The notes beneath the pieces are model-generated. The model was given only the letters and a program-made list of their open reading frames with translations. It was not told the origin of the DNA and ran no database searches. A DNA stretch of 64,000 nucleotides. Source: Acidimicrobiia bacterium (GTDB lineage Bacteria; Actinomycetota; Acidimicrobiia; IMCC26256; PALSA-610). The stretch covers positions 377,001-441,000 of the forward strand of contig JAOSJK010000012.1 of assembly GCA_027494135.1 (NCBI GenBank), in the 5' to 3' direction. Positions 51,355 to 59,954 of this stretch are shown piece after piece (the stretch's first letter is position 1; each line of letters starts with the position of its first letter). Both the position numbers and the translations under genes were made by a program.

Positions 51355-51735
51355 CGCCGGCCACGGGCTCACGCCCGCGGCCCTCCGATCCGACCGAACC
51401 ACGCGACTATACCGGCCCACCTCCCCCACCGCCGGAGCGCCGGGGCCCGATCCGACGCCGCTCGGCCGGTTCGGTCCTGACCGACGGGGGCCTTCGGCTC
51501 CTTTCGGACTCTTCACCCGGTGCCGGCCCGATCGGCCGCTCGCTCGCCCCCGGCCCCGTGCGCGAGCGGCTCCACGACCGCCGGGTCTTCCGTGGGCTCG
51601 GTCTCTCGGAGGACGCCCACGCGGTTGCATTGGACCGACCCGGCCGGCACGCGCACACCGTCACGGTGTCGCTCCTGTTCCCTGCCGCAGCCGCCGACAA
51701 CATCTCGACAACGTCACGATGGAGATGGTGCCACC

Positions 51736-52635
51736 CTGAGATCCTCCGCAACCCGCGCAACGCACATCCTCGACCGAGGCGCGACCACCGCCGTCGTCGC
51801 TGTGGCACTCGCGATGGCAATCGCGATCGGGTGCGCCCTGGGACCCGCCGGCCCGGTCGCCGCCGATTCCTCCCGCGCGTCGCACGGCACGATCGTTGTT
51901 CGCGCCGCATCGAGTGGCGGAGGCCCGAGAGCCACTCGGCACTGGTCGCCGAAGCAGAGCACGACGTGGCAGTGGCAGCTGACCGGGCGCGTCGACAGGC
52001 GTGTCGATGCCGCGGTGTACGACATCGACCTCGTCGACAACAGCGCACGCGTCGTGGCCGCGCTCCACGATCGTGGCCACAGGGTCATCTGCTATGTATC
52101 CGTCGGCTCCTACGAGAGATGGCGCCCCGACGCGGCACGCTTCCCCGCCTCCGTCCTCGGCCGGTCGAACGGCTGGCCCGGAGAGCGCTGGCTCGACATC
52201 CGCAGGATCTCGCTCCTCGCGCCGATCCTCAGGGCGCGCTTCGACCTGTGCAAGAGGAGGGGGTTCGACGCCGTCGAGCCGGACAACCTCGACGGCTACG
52301 CCAACCGCACGGGGTTCCCGCTCAGCGCGCACGACCAGCTCATGTTCAACCGCTGGATCGCCCGCCTGGCACACGCGCGAGGTCTCGGCGTCGCGCTCAA
52401 GAACGACGGTGAGCAGGCCGCCGTCCTGGAGCCGTCGTTCGACTTCGCCGTCGTCGAGGAGTGCTACGAGTACGACGAGTGCGGTCTCTTCCGGCCCTTC
52501 GTCAGGGCAGGCAAGGCGGTGCTGCACGTCGAGTACGACACGCGCACTTCGCAGTTCTGCGCGGTGACGGCTCCCATGGGCTTCAGCTCGATGCGCAAGC
52601 ACTGGGCGCTCGGTCCCTGGCGGAAGCCCTGCTGA
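51736..52635 (+). CDS. Secreted GH114-like (endo-alpha-1,4-polygalactosaminidase type) protein
   Basis: About 299 aa. A basic start, a hydrophobic stretch TTAVVAVALAMAIAIGCALG, then the GH114/TM1410-like barrel: TWQWQLTG, AVYDIDLVD, HRVICYVSVGSYERWRPD, ERWLDIRR, GFDAVEPDNLDGYANRTG and LGVALKNDGEQA, with acidic residues typical of the active site. Relatives cleave galactosaminogalactan-type polymers; the true substrate is unknown. No ATG fits the signal peptide; CTG at 51736 with GGAG upstream is taken, but a GTG at about residue 23 or a lost start is possible. Confidence 0.72.
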   Translation: MRSSATRATHILDRGATTAVVAVALAMAIAIGCALGPAGPVAADSSRASHGTIVVRAASSGGGPRATRHWSPKQSTTWQWQLTGRVDRRVDAAVYDIDLVDNSARVVAALHDRGHRVICYVSVGSYERWRPDAARFPASVLGRSNGWPGERWLDIRRISLLAPILRARFDLCKRRGFDAVEPDNLDGYANRTGFPLSAHDQLMFNRWIARLAHARGLGVALKNDGEQAAVLEPSFDFAVVEECYEYDECGLFRPFVRAGKAVLHVEYDTRTSQFCAVTAPMGFSSMRKHWALGPWRKPC

Positions 52636-52781
52636 GGCCACGCTTCACGCGCCCGTCGGGGCCTCGGGCCCGGGGTTGCGGCGCCTCCGTGCCGTCGCGC
52701 CCGTACACGCAGACCCGGCCCTCTTCGTCGCGGTGGAGACTCTCGCCGCGCTGCGCCGCGGTGTGGATCTGGCCCGCCGGG

Positions 52782-53150
52782 ATGGAACACTCTGCGTCTA
52801 CTGATGACCACGCACCCCGAGACCCCCGCGCGACCGCTCCTGCGACCGCCCCCTCCTGCCCGACGCGTCCGCCGCGCCCCCGCTACCGGGCGCTCGCAGG
52901 CGGTGCCGGCGGTGCCTCGGCGCGGTCCCACCGCCGGCGCTGGTCGCCGGCTCTCCGGCTGCTCCTCGCTGCACTCCTCGTGGTGCTCGCAGTCGCGTGG
53001 GCCCTGGGCGACCCACCGCTGGCCCAGGGCCCGGTGCTCCTCACCATCAGCCAGAACCACGGCGTGGATCTGCGCGACCTCTACGCGGCACCCCTCCTCC
53101 TCGCCGCCACCGTCGTGCTGCTCCCCCGCCGCGGCCTCCGACGCCGATGA
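52782..53150 (+). CDS. Small two-helix membrane protein, unknown
   Basis: 122 aa. The N-terminal 60 residues are polar and proline-rich. Two helices follow (LRLLLAALLVVLAVAWALG and LYAAPLLLAATVVLLP) around LTISQNHGVDLRDL, a segment resembling small actinobacterial membrane proteins of unknown role. The start is uncertain: ATG at 52782 in frame, or ATG at 52804 (MTTHPETPARP) if one base is wrong. Its TGA overlaps the next ATG (ATGA), so it is coupled to the phosphatase gene. Confidence 0.5.
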   Translation: MEHSASTDDHAPRDPRATAPATAPSCPTRPPRPRYRALAGGAGGASARSHRRRWSPALRLLLAALLVVLAVAWALGDPPLAQGPVLLTISQNHGVDLRDLYAAPLLLAATVVLLPRRGLRRR

Positions 53151-53857
53151 CCATGCCCCGACACCATCCCGCGAGCGCGTTCGGCGCTCCCGACGGCCCG
53201 CCCGGCCCGCCCCGGGCGCCGGCCGGCGACGCCCCCGGCGCGGCATCCGGCGCGGCGTCCGACGCCACTGCCGGTACCGGCGTACCGAGGTGGGAGCACC
53301 ACAAGTGGTCGGAGATCTCCGACTCGCGGTCGGTCACACGGTTCCTGATCGTCTGCACGGCCAACCGATGCCGCTCCCCGATGGCAGAGCAGCTGCTGCG
53401 CGAGCGCCTCCGCTCGGTCGCCACGCCGACCCTGGTCTCCTCCGCCGGCACCCTCGCCGAGGAGGGGCTCCCGGCCACGCGCGACGCCCTCACCGTGGCC
53501 GGTGGTCCCGAGGGCCACGCCAGCAGACGGCTGGTTCGCAGCCTGGTAGAGAGTGCAGACCTCGTGCTCTGCATGACCCGCGACCACCTGCGAGAGGTCG
53601 TCACGCTCTCGCCTGCCGCCTTCATCCGCACGTACACCCTCAGGGACCTCGCGAGGCGGGGAGCCGCCGCCGGGCCGAGGCGACCCGGGGAGAGCATCGA
53701 GACCTGGCTCACCTGGGTCGGCACGGGGCGACGCCCCTCCGACCTCGTCGGGCACGACGACTCCGACGATGTGGCAGACCCGGTCGGCCGGCCCGTCGAG
53801 GCCTACCGCCGTTGCGCCGCCGACCTCGACTCGCTCCTGGCCGAGATCGTCGCCTGA
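53147..53857 (+). CDS. Low-molecular-weight protein tyrosine phosphatase, copy 1
   Basis: 236 aa, intact. The first 60 residues are Pro/Gly/Ala-rich and disordered. The phosphatase signature is VCTANRCRSPMAEQLL (CX5R), and the general-acid loop is DDVADPVGRP. It dephosphorylates phosphotyrosine on proteins, in actinobacteria often surface-polysaccharide or signalling factors. ATG at 53147 overlaps the preceding stop. A paralogue lies at 55670, beyond the HNH gene. Confidence 0.85.
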   Translation: MTMPRHHPASAFGAPDGPPGPPRAPAGDAPGAASGAASDATAGTGVPRWEHHKWSEISDSRSVTRFLIVCTANRCRSPMAEQLLRERLRSVATPTLVSSAGTLAEEGLPATRDALTVAGGPEGHASRRLVRSLVESADLVLCMTRDHLREVVTLSPAAFIRTYTLRDLARRGAAAGPRRPGESIETWLTWVGTGRRPSDLVGHDDSDDVADPVGRPVEAYRRCAADLDSLLAEIVA

Positions 53858-53893
53858 TCTTCCCTCGCGGGTAGAGCGGCACCCGCCGCCCGG

Positions 53894-53953
53894 GCACACC
53901 ACACCCCGGCACACCACACCCCGGCACACCACACCCCGGCACACCACACCCCG
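53894..53953 (+). repeat. Four perfect 15-bp tandem repeats
   Basis: Unit gcacaccacaccccg at 53894, 53909, 53924 and 53939, in the gap between the phosphatase and the DUF222/HNH gene. No coding role is seen. Confidence 0.9.
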
Positions 53954-53999
53954 GGCCCGCTGCGAGGGCCACGTCGCTGTCGTCCCCCTCGCTACGATA

Positions 54000-54013
54000 C
54001 GAACATATGTACG
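54000..54013 (+). promoter_or_regulatory. Near-consensus SOS box over the DUF222/HNH start
   Basis: CGAACATATGTACG matches CGAAC-N4-GTTCG at nine of ten fixed positions. It includes the ATG of the HNH gene at 54007. LexA control of 13E12-type genes is known in mycobacteria, which makes the match meaningful. Confidence 0.5.
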
Positions 54014-55599
54014 ACTCGCCCACCCCACCCCCCACCGGCGACGCTCCCCGGCGGACGCCCCGACGAGCCCGGCGCTCGACGCCCTCTCGGCCGCGGTCGC
54101 CGCCTACGTGGAATCCGCCGAGCCGCGCAGCGAGGCCGAGACGGCCGGCGACCTCGTGGCGATCGGCGTCCTCATCGAGCGCCTGGAGGCATCCCGGGTC
54201 GGGCTCCTTTGCGACCTCGACAGCAGCGGCGCCTACCTCGCCGACGGAGCGGTGAGCCCCCGCCGCCTGGCTGCGCTCACGTGCGCGGATGGGCCACGGA
54301 GCCGCCCGCGACCGGATGGCGCTCGGACGGAGCCTCCCCGAGATGCCCTCGACCGCCGGCGCCTTCTCGCGCGGCGAGATCTCGATCGCCCACGCCCGCG
54401 TGCTCGCCGCGGCCGTCGCTCCGGGTACCGACCCCGGCGCGCGGGAGCACTTCCTGGCCGCGGAGCCGTCGTTCGTAGATGCCGCGCGCGTCACCACTCC
54501 GCAGGAGCTGCGCAAGATCGTCGAGCGCTACGTCCTCGACCTCGCCGGCGACGACGGCGTCGCTCGCGCCGAGGCCATCCATGCCCGCCGGAGGCTCCAC
54601 GCCTTCCCCACCTACGACGGCATGGTCGCCGGCAGCTTCCTACTCGACCCCGAGGGCGGCGAGATCCTCCTGACGGCGCTCGCCGCACGCCTCGACGCCG
54701 ACCGCGACGCCCCCCGGCGACCCGCGCACCCCCGCCCAGCGGCGCGCCGACGCCCTCACCGACATGCTGCGCGCCTCCATCGACGCCGGGGAGCCGACCA
54801 CCACCGGAGGCGAACGGCCGCACGTGACGCTTGTCGTCGACCTCGCGACTCTGGCCGGCCACAACCCTCACAGCACCGATCACTCACCCCACCCCGACGA
54901 CTGCCCCACCTGCAGCCCCGCCCGCGCGACCGGCGCCGCGACCGGGTCGGATCCTCCACGCTCCGGCGGCAGCGGCCGGCGCGGCCCCCGCTCCCGCGCG
55001 GCCGGCGAACCGACGCGCCATCCGTCCGACGGCCGCGAGAGCACCTCCAAGAGTCGACGGCGGAGAGACCGGTCGGGCCCCGAGCACCTGGAGGCCCTGC
55101 GCACCGACCTGCCCCCTCCTGAGCTCATGCTGCGATGGGACCCGGGCACCGTCGAGCGGATCTGCGAGCTCGAGCACCTCGGACCGATCAGCGCCGAGAC
55201 CGCGCGCCGCATCACATGCGACAGCGGCGTCAGCCGGATCGTCGTGGCGGGCAGCAGCGAGCCCCTCGACGTCGGCAGGCGGACACGCACGATCCCTCCG
55301 GCGATCCGCCGCGCCGTCACCTACCGCGACCGCCACTGCCAGTACCCCGGGTGCGACCGCCCGCCCCGCTACTGCGACGTACATCACTGCGACGAGTGGT
55401 GGGCCGATCGGGGAACACCGATGCCCGGCGCCTCGTCCTCCTCTGCCGCCGCCATCACCGCATGACCCACGAGGGCGGCCGGCGCATCGAGCGCGACGCC
55501 GACGGCCGCATCCGCGTCACCGGCCCCGACTCCGGCTCCGACTCCGCGGAGCCTCGCGCTTCAGTTCACGCCGCACTGGGCCGATCACTCCCCCTGACG
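54007..55599 (+). CDS. DUF222/HNH endonuclease of the 13E12 repeat type (about four apparent frameshifts)
   Basis: About 530 aa. The DUF222 region includes ALDALSAAVAAYVESAEPRS, FSRGEISIAHARVLAAAV and RRRLHAFPTYDGMVAGSFLLDP. The HNH domain shows YRDRHCQYPGCDRPPRYCDV, HHCDEWWADRGNTDARRLVL and LCRRHHRMTHEGG (zinc cysteines and catalytic His). Function in DNA processing is presumed. ATG at 54007. Frames break near 54058, 54285, 54711-54716 (C6) and 55411-55414 (G4). The 3' end is uncertain; a stop at 55597 needs one C fewer. A linker of about 60 residues (GSGRRGPRSR) divides the two parts. Confidence 0.75.
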
Positions 55600-55669
55600 G
55601 CGCTGCAGAGTGTGGGCCCGCGCGCCGCTACGCTTCGCGAACGCCCTCGTGGGGAGGTTCCGGCGCACC

Positions 55670-56312
55670 ATGGACACGCCTGCAACGCGCTCGACCCACC
55701 GAGATCCTCCTCGTGTGCACCGCGAACGTCTGCCGGTCCCCGATGGCCGAGGCGCTCCTCAGGCTCCACCTCCGCGCAGCCGCGGTGAGCGCCACCGCGG
55801 CCTCCGCAGGTACCCGTGCCGAGGAGTCCTTGCCGGCCGCCCCGTACGCGCGCCGTGCCGTCCCCGGCCTCGGAGAGCACCGCAGCCGCCGGTTGACTTC
55901 CGAGATGATCTCCGCCGCCGACCTCGTCCTCGCAATGGCGAACGAGCACCTGCGCGAGGTAGTCGCAGCCGAGCCCGACTCCTTCGTGCGCTCCTTCACG
56001 CTGCGCGACTTCGCCGCCCGCGCCGCACGCCATGGCGCCCGCAGCGCGGGCGAGACCTTCTCCGAGTGGGTCGCAGCGGTCGCAGCAGATCGCTCGGTCT
56101 CCGACCTGGTGGCGACCACCTCGCCGGCAGCCGACGACATCGCCGACCCCATGGGCGGGGAGCTCGTCGACCACCAGATCACCGCGGCCGAGCTGAGCCA
56201 CCTCCTTCGCGACCTCGTCACCCTGGCCTGGCCGCCCCAGGAGGTCAGAGCATCCGGCGCTCGGCCGCCCAGCGCGCGAGCTCGTGACGGCTCGAGAGCT
56301 GGAGCTTCCTGA
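55670..56312 (+). CDS. Low-molecular-weight protein tyrosine phosphatase, copy 2 (one apparent frameshift)
   Basis: About 213 aa. Signature VCTANVCRSPMAEALL; the acid loop is DDIADPMGGE. It shares with copy 1 the patterns ADLVLxM, HLREVV and TLRD, so the two are paralogues. ATG at 55670 follows GGGGAGG; the frame slips near 55695 before TEILLVCTAN. The last 20 residues overlap the 3' end of the response-regulator gene on the other strand by 68 bp, so the true stop may be earlier with another indel. Confidence 0.8.
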
Positions 56313-56880
56313 GCACCGACGACACGTGCGTCTCCACCGTCTTGACCGAGATCTCCAGTTGCCGCGCGATCTCCTTGTACGCGTATCCGCGCGCGAGGTG
56401 GCGCAGCACTTCCTGCTCGCGCGGAGTGAGGAGGTCGAGGTCGGGGTCGAGGACCGACGACGCCGGCGCGGCGAACGCGTCGAGGACGAAGCCCGCCAGC
56501 CGCGGAGAGAAGACCGCGTCGCCGTCTGCTACGCGATGGATCGCCTCCGCCAGATCGTCGGGCGCGATCGTCTTCGTCACGTAGCCGCGCGCGCCCGCTC
56601 GGATCACGGCGATCACGTCCTCGGGCGCGTCGGAGACGGAGAGGGCGAGGAAGCGCACCTCCGGATGCGTCTCGAGCACCTCGCGGATCACGCGCGCCCC
56701 GCCGCCAGCGGGCATGTGCACGTCGACGAGGACGACATCGGGCATGCGCTCGCGGATCATCTCGATCGCCGCTTCGACATCCGACGCAGACCCCGCGACG
56801 GGCAGGTCGTCGGGTAGCTCGGCGCGCACCCCGGAGAGGAAGAGCCGATGGTCGTCGACCAGGAAGACGCTTACGCTCAC
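56245..56880 (-). CDS. NarL/LuxR-family response regulator
   Basis: 211 aa, intact. The receiver has VFLVDDHRLF (acidic pocket), VVLVDVHMPAGGG (phospho-Asp) and GYVTKTIAPDDL (conserved Lys). The LuxR helix-turn-helix is LTPREQEVLRHLARGYAYKEIARQLEISVKTVETHVSSVL, seen here through LTPREQEVLRHLARG and SVKTVETHVSSVL. GTG at 56880 overlaps the kinase stop. It is the partner of the PspC-domain kinase and probably controls the divergent PspC/LiaF-like gene. Confidence 0.9.
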   Translation of the reverse strand: MSVSVFLVDDHRLFLSGVRAELPDDLPVAGSASDVEAAIEMIRERMPDVVLVDVHMPAGGGARVIREVLETHPEVRFLALSVSDAPEDVIAVIRAGARGYVTKTIAPDDLAEAIHRVADGDAVFSPRLAGFVLDAFAAPASSVLDPDLDLLTPREQEVLRHLARGYAYKEIARQLEISVKTVETHVSSVLRKLQLSSRHELARWAAERRML

Positions 56881-58308
56881 GACGCCCCTCTCCGCATCGT
56901 CAGCTCGACCTCCGTACCCTCGCCGGGCGCGGTGCGTACCGACGACCGTCCGCCGTGGCGGGCCATCCGCCCGTTGATCGACTCGGCCACGCCTCGCCTG
57001 TCGGGCGCGACGGCCTCCGGGTCGTAGCCGCATCCACGATCGCGCACGAAGACGGTCGCCTCGCGATCACCGACCTCGAGGTAGACCGAGACAGTCGGCG
57101 CCCCGGAGTGGCGGCACGCGTTCACGATCGCCTCGCGCGGCGGCGAGGAGCGCGCCGGCGGCACCGTCGATCGGGCAGTCGCGCACCCGCACCACCTCCA
57201 CCGGCACACCGTGCTCCTCCTCCACCTCCGCTGCGACGGCCTCCAGCGCCGCGCCGAGCGAGGCGTGAGACGGCATCGACGACGGTATGGACTGCGGCGC
57301 GGCGGCCGGAGAGTCGCCAGTGCCGCCGGTGCCGTCCGGGTCGTCGGCGCCGCGATCTCCGGCGGCACCTTGATATCCGTCGACATCGTGCGCGCCGTTC
57401 GCACCGCGACGCGGTGCCCCATCGGGCCCTCCCAGCAGCCACGCTCGCAGCTCCCGCTCCTGGCGCCGTGCGAGACGCACGACCTCGCGGGAGTCGCCGG
57501 CACGGCGCTGCACGAGCGCGAGCGTCTGCAGCACGGAGTCGTGGAGGTGCGCCGCCATCTCGGCCCGCTCCTGCGACCTGATCCGCTCCCTGCGCTCCTC
57601 GCCCAGCTCCGTGGCGAGCCGCCACAGCCACGGACCGAAGATCAGGGCGAGCCCGGCCGCCGTCACGAGAGTCGCGAAGAGGCCGCGGCGGGCGGCGGCG
57701 AAGGTCTCGGTGGTCGCAAACAACGCCCCGACCCCGAGAACGACCAGGACGGCACCGGCGAGGAGGCGCACCAGCGATCCCCGGCGCGTCCCGACAAGCG
57801 CTGCGACGGCGTCGGCCGTCGAGGTGGGCATGCGCCGCACCAGCGCCTCCGGGACGCTCGGCGCCGTGCCCTCCTGGGCGCGGGGCCAGATCCACAGGAG
57901 AGCGAGACCCACCGAAACGAAGGTGACCGGGACGACGAATCGTCCCCACAGACGGCCCCCGATCTGAACCGTGAGGAGCAACAGGCCGAGCACGATGGCC
58001 CCGAGGGCGGCGAGCGTCGCCCAGTCGGGGTCGACCGAACGGCCGGGGCCGGGGCCCGCGCCCGCAGCGGCTCGCTCGTCGAGCGGCATCAGCACCCACG
58101 CCGCCAGGTAGAGGGCGACGCCGGTGCCTCCCGCCGCGGCGAGCACGACGAACGCGAGTCGCACGACCACGGGAGCGACCCCGAAGTGGTCCGCGATGCC
58201 GGCGGCGACGCCCGCGATCATCCGGCCGTCGCCCCTGCGGGCGAGGCGCTCGGGGGAACCGCCGGGCGCTGCTCCGGGTGCTGCGTGGGACTGCTCGGTC
58301 TCGGTCAT
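56877..58308 (-). CDS. PspC-domain sensor histidine kinase (one apparent frameshift)
   Basis: About 476 aa. N-terminal PspC domain (RRGDGRMIAGVAAGIADHFG), then about six membrane helices, HisKA_3 box AAHLHDSVLQTLALVQRRAG (phospho-His) and an HATPase end with the N-box EAIVNACRHSG and the G-boxes RDRGCGYD and GEGTEVELTMR. A Gly/Asp-rich insert of about 60 residues separates the His box from the ATPase. ATG at 58308. The frame breaks near 57138. The fused PspC domain suggests sensing of membrane stress, as in actinobacterial LiaRS-like systems. Confidence 0.87.
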
Positions 58309-58483
58309 GGCGTCCTCGGGTGGCTGACCGCCACGCATCCTCGGGTGGCTGACCGCCACGATGATCCCACGCCCCCCTCGTGGTGGGAACCGGGGACCAC
58401 CCCGAGTCGCGCCGACGCCGCGGCGGGTCGACTCAGGGTGATTCCCGATGGTGCGGGGACCGAGAAGGGCAGACGATGCACCC

Positions 58484-59755
58484 ATGAACGAAGACGACAG
58501 CACACACGACACCACACGTGACGGCACTGCGGGCGGCACGGGCGACGGCACGACCGGCACTCCCGGCGACCGCGTCTCGACCCCGCCTCCTGCCACGGCA
58601 GACCCGCCTCCGGCGACCGGGCGTCGCCTCTTCCGTTCGCGCGGCGATCGGATGCTCGGCGGCGTCTGTGGCGGTGTGGCCCGCACCTACGGCTGGGACC
58701 CCACCCTCGTGCGGCTCGGGATGGTCCTCGTAGCCCTGGTCACGGCCGGGGCCGCGATCGTGGGCTACATCGCGGCATGGATCATCATCCCCGAGGGCGA
58801 TCCCACGCCCGGAGGCTCGCCGCCGCGGCGGCCGAACGGCGCCGCCATCACCGGCTTCATCCTCCTGGGACTCGGCGCCGTGATGCTCCTCGACCGGCTG
58901 GACCTCGGCCCCGAGGGCCACTTCTTCTGGCCCATCGCGCTGATACTCGGCGGCGCCGCGGTGCTCTGGCTGCGCGGCCGCGACGACGTCGCCGCGGAAG
59001 CCGACGCCACCGCGACCGCGACCTCGTCGGCCTGGCCGTCGCGCTCGGAGTCCTGGCCGTCTTCAACGGCCTCGGCTTCGGCTCCGGCCGGACCGGTCCG
59101 GCCGCCGAGGCCGAGGGCGTTCCTGGGCCCGGTGACGTTGAGCCTCGTCCTCATCTTCGTCGGCTGCGCCTGGTTCGCCGACAGCGCCGGCGCGCTCGAG
59201 GTCTCCCCGGGCGCCGTCCTCTCGATCGCCCTCATCGCGGTGGGGGCGGCACTTGTCGTGGGCGCGTGGTTCGGCCGGGCCCGCGGACTGGTGGGCCTGG
59301 CGATACCGCTCACCCTCGTGGCCGCCGTGCTCTCCGTCGCCGACATCGACCTGCGCGGCGGCGTCGGCGAGCGCATCTACCGCCCCGACAGCGCGTCGGA
59401 GATCCGCGACCGCTACAGGATGGCTATGGGAAGCCTCGAGCTCGACCTGCGCCGCGTCGACTTCGCCCCCGGAGTCACCGAGATCGACGTCTCGGTCGCT
59501 ATGGGCGAGATCATCGTCTGGGCCCCCGACGACGTGAAGGTCGAGGTCGACAGCCACGTCGGAGCCGGAGAGCTCGACCTCTGGGGACGCACCTTCGACG
59601 GCGTGAGCATCGACGAGACCCTCGCAGCCGGCGCCGGCAGCGACGCAGTGCTGCGACTCGAGACGGACGTCGGCCTCGGCACGATCGAGGTGCACCGCTC
59701 ACCGGCGACGACCACCACCGACAACTCGAACGACCCGGAGGAGATCCTCAAGTGA
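58484..59755 (+). CDS. PspC/LiaF-like membrane protein
   Basis: 423 aa. After a polar start, a PspC domain (RSRGDRMLGGVCGGVARTYG) with helix VALVTAGAAIVGYIAAWIII, more helices, then a LiaF-type C-terminal beta domain (MAMGSLELDLRRVDFAPGV and VAMGEIIVWAPDDVKVEVD). LiaF-like proteins inhibit the cognate kinase in related systems. It is divergent from the kinase gene, 175 bp apart. Between about 58995 and 59100 a different frame codes a hydrophobic LVGLAVALGVLAVFNGLGF, so two compensating indels may hide a helix. ATG at 58484. Confidence 0.78.
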   Translation: MNEDDSTHDTTRDGTAGGTGDGTTGTPGDRVSTPPPATADPPPATGRRLFRSRGDRMLGGVCGGVARTYGWDPTLVRLGMVLVALVTAGAAIVGYIAAWIIIPEGDPTPGGSPPRRPNGAAITGFILLGLGAVMLLDRLDLGPEGHFFWPIALILGGAAVLWLRGRDDVAAEADATATATSSAWPSRSESWPSSTASASAPAGPVRPPRPRAFLGPVTLSLVLIFVGCAWFADSAGALEVSPGAVLSIALIAVGAALVVGAWFGRARGLVGLAIPLTLVAAVLSVADIDLRGGVGERIYRPDSASEIRDRYRMAMGSLELDLRRVDFAPGVTEIDVSVAMGEIIVWAPDDVKVEVDSHVGAGELDLWGRTFDGVSIDETLAAGAGSDAVLRLETDVGLGTIEVHRSPATTTTDNSNDPEEILK

Positions 59756-59940
59756 ACCGCCACCCGCTCGACGCCTACTCACTCATCTCGGGGCTGCTCT
59801 TCATGGGACTCGGCACATGGTTCCTGCTCGACCGGCTGAGCTCGGTCTCCGCCGACATCACCTGGGTGCCGCCGATCGTGCTCCTGGCTCTCGGCGCCGC
59901 CGGCCTCATCTCGAGCGTCGCCACCCACCGCGACACCTGA
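59752..59940 (+). CDS. Small two-helix membrane protein
   Basis: 62 aa. GTG at 59752 overlaps the stop of the PspC/LiaF-like gene. The two helices are SLISGLLFMGLGTWFLLD and VPPIVLLALGAAGLISS. The first part repeats the helix pattern seen in its neighbour (GFILLGLGAVMLLDRLD), so it may be a small partner of that protein. Confidence 0.65.
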   Translation: MNRHPLDAYSLISGLLFMGLGTWFLLDRLSSVSADITWVPPIVLLALGAAGLISSVATHRDT

Positions 59941-59954
59941 CGGCGCCCGTCTGC

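Larger units (their letters stand above)
51278..51735. other. Divergent region between rimP and the GH114-like gene
   Basis: 458 bp. The rimP-proximal part holds two hairpins (described separately). The rest contains only arginine/proline-rich shadow frames and no promoter that I can recognise with confidence. Confidence 0.5.
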
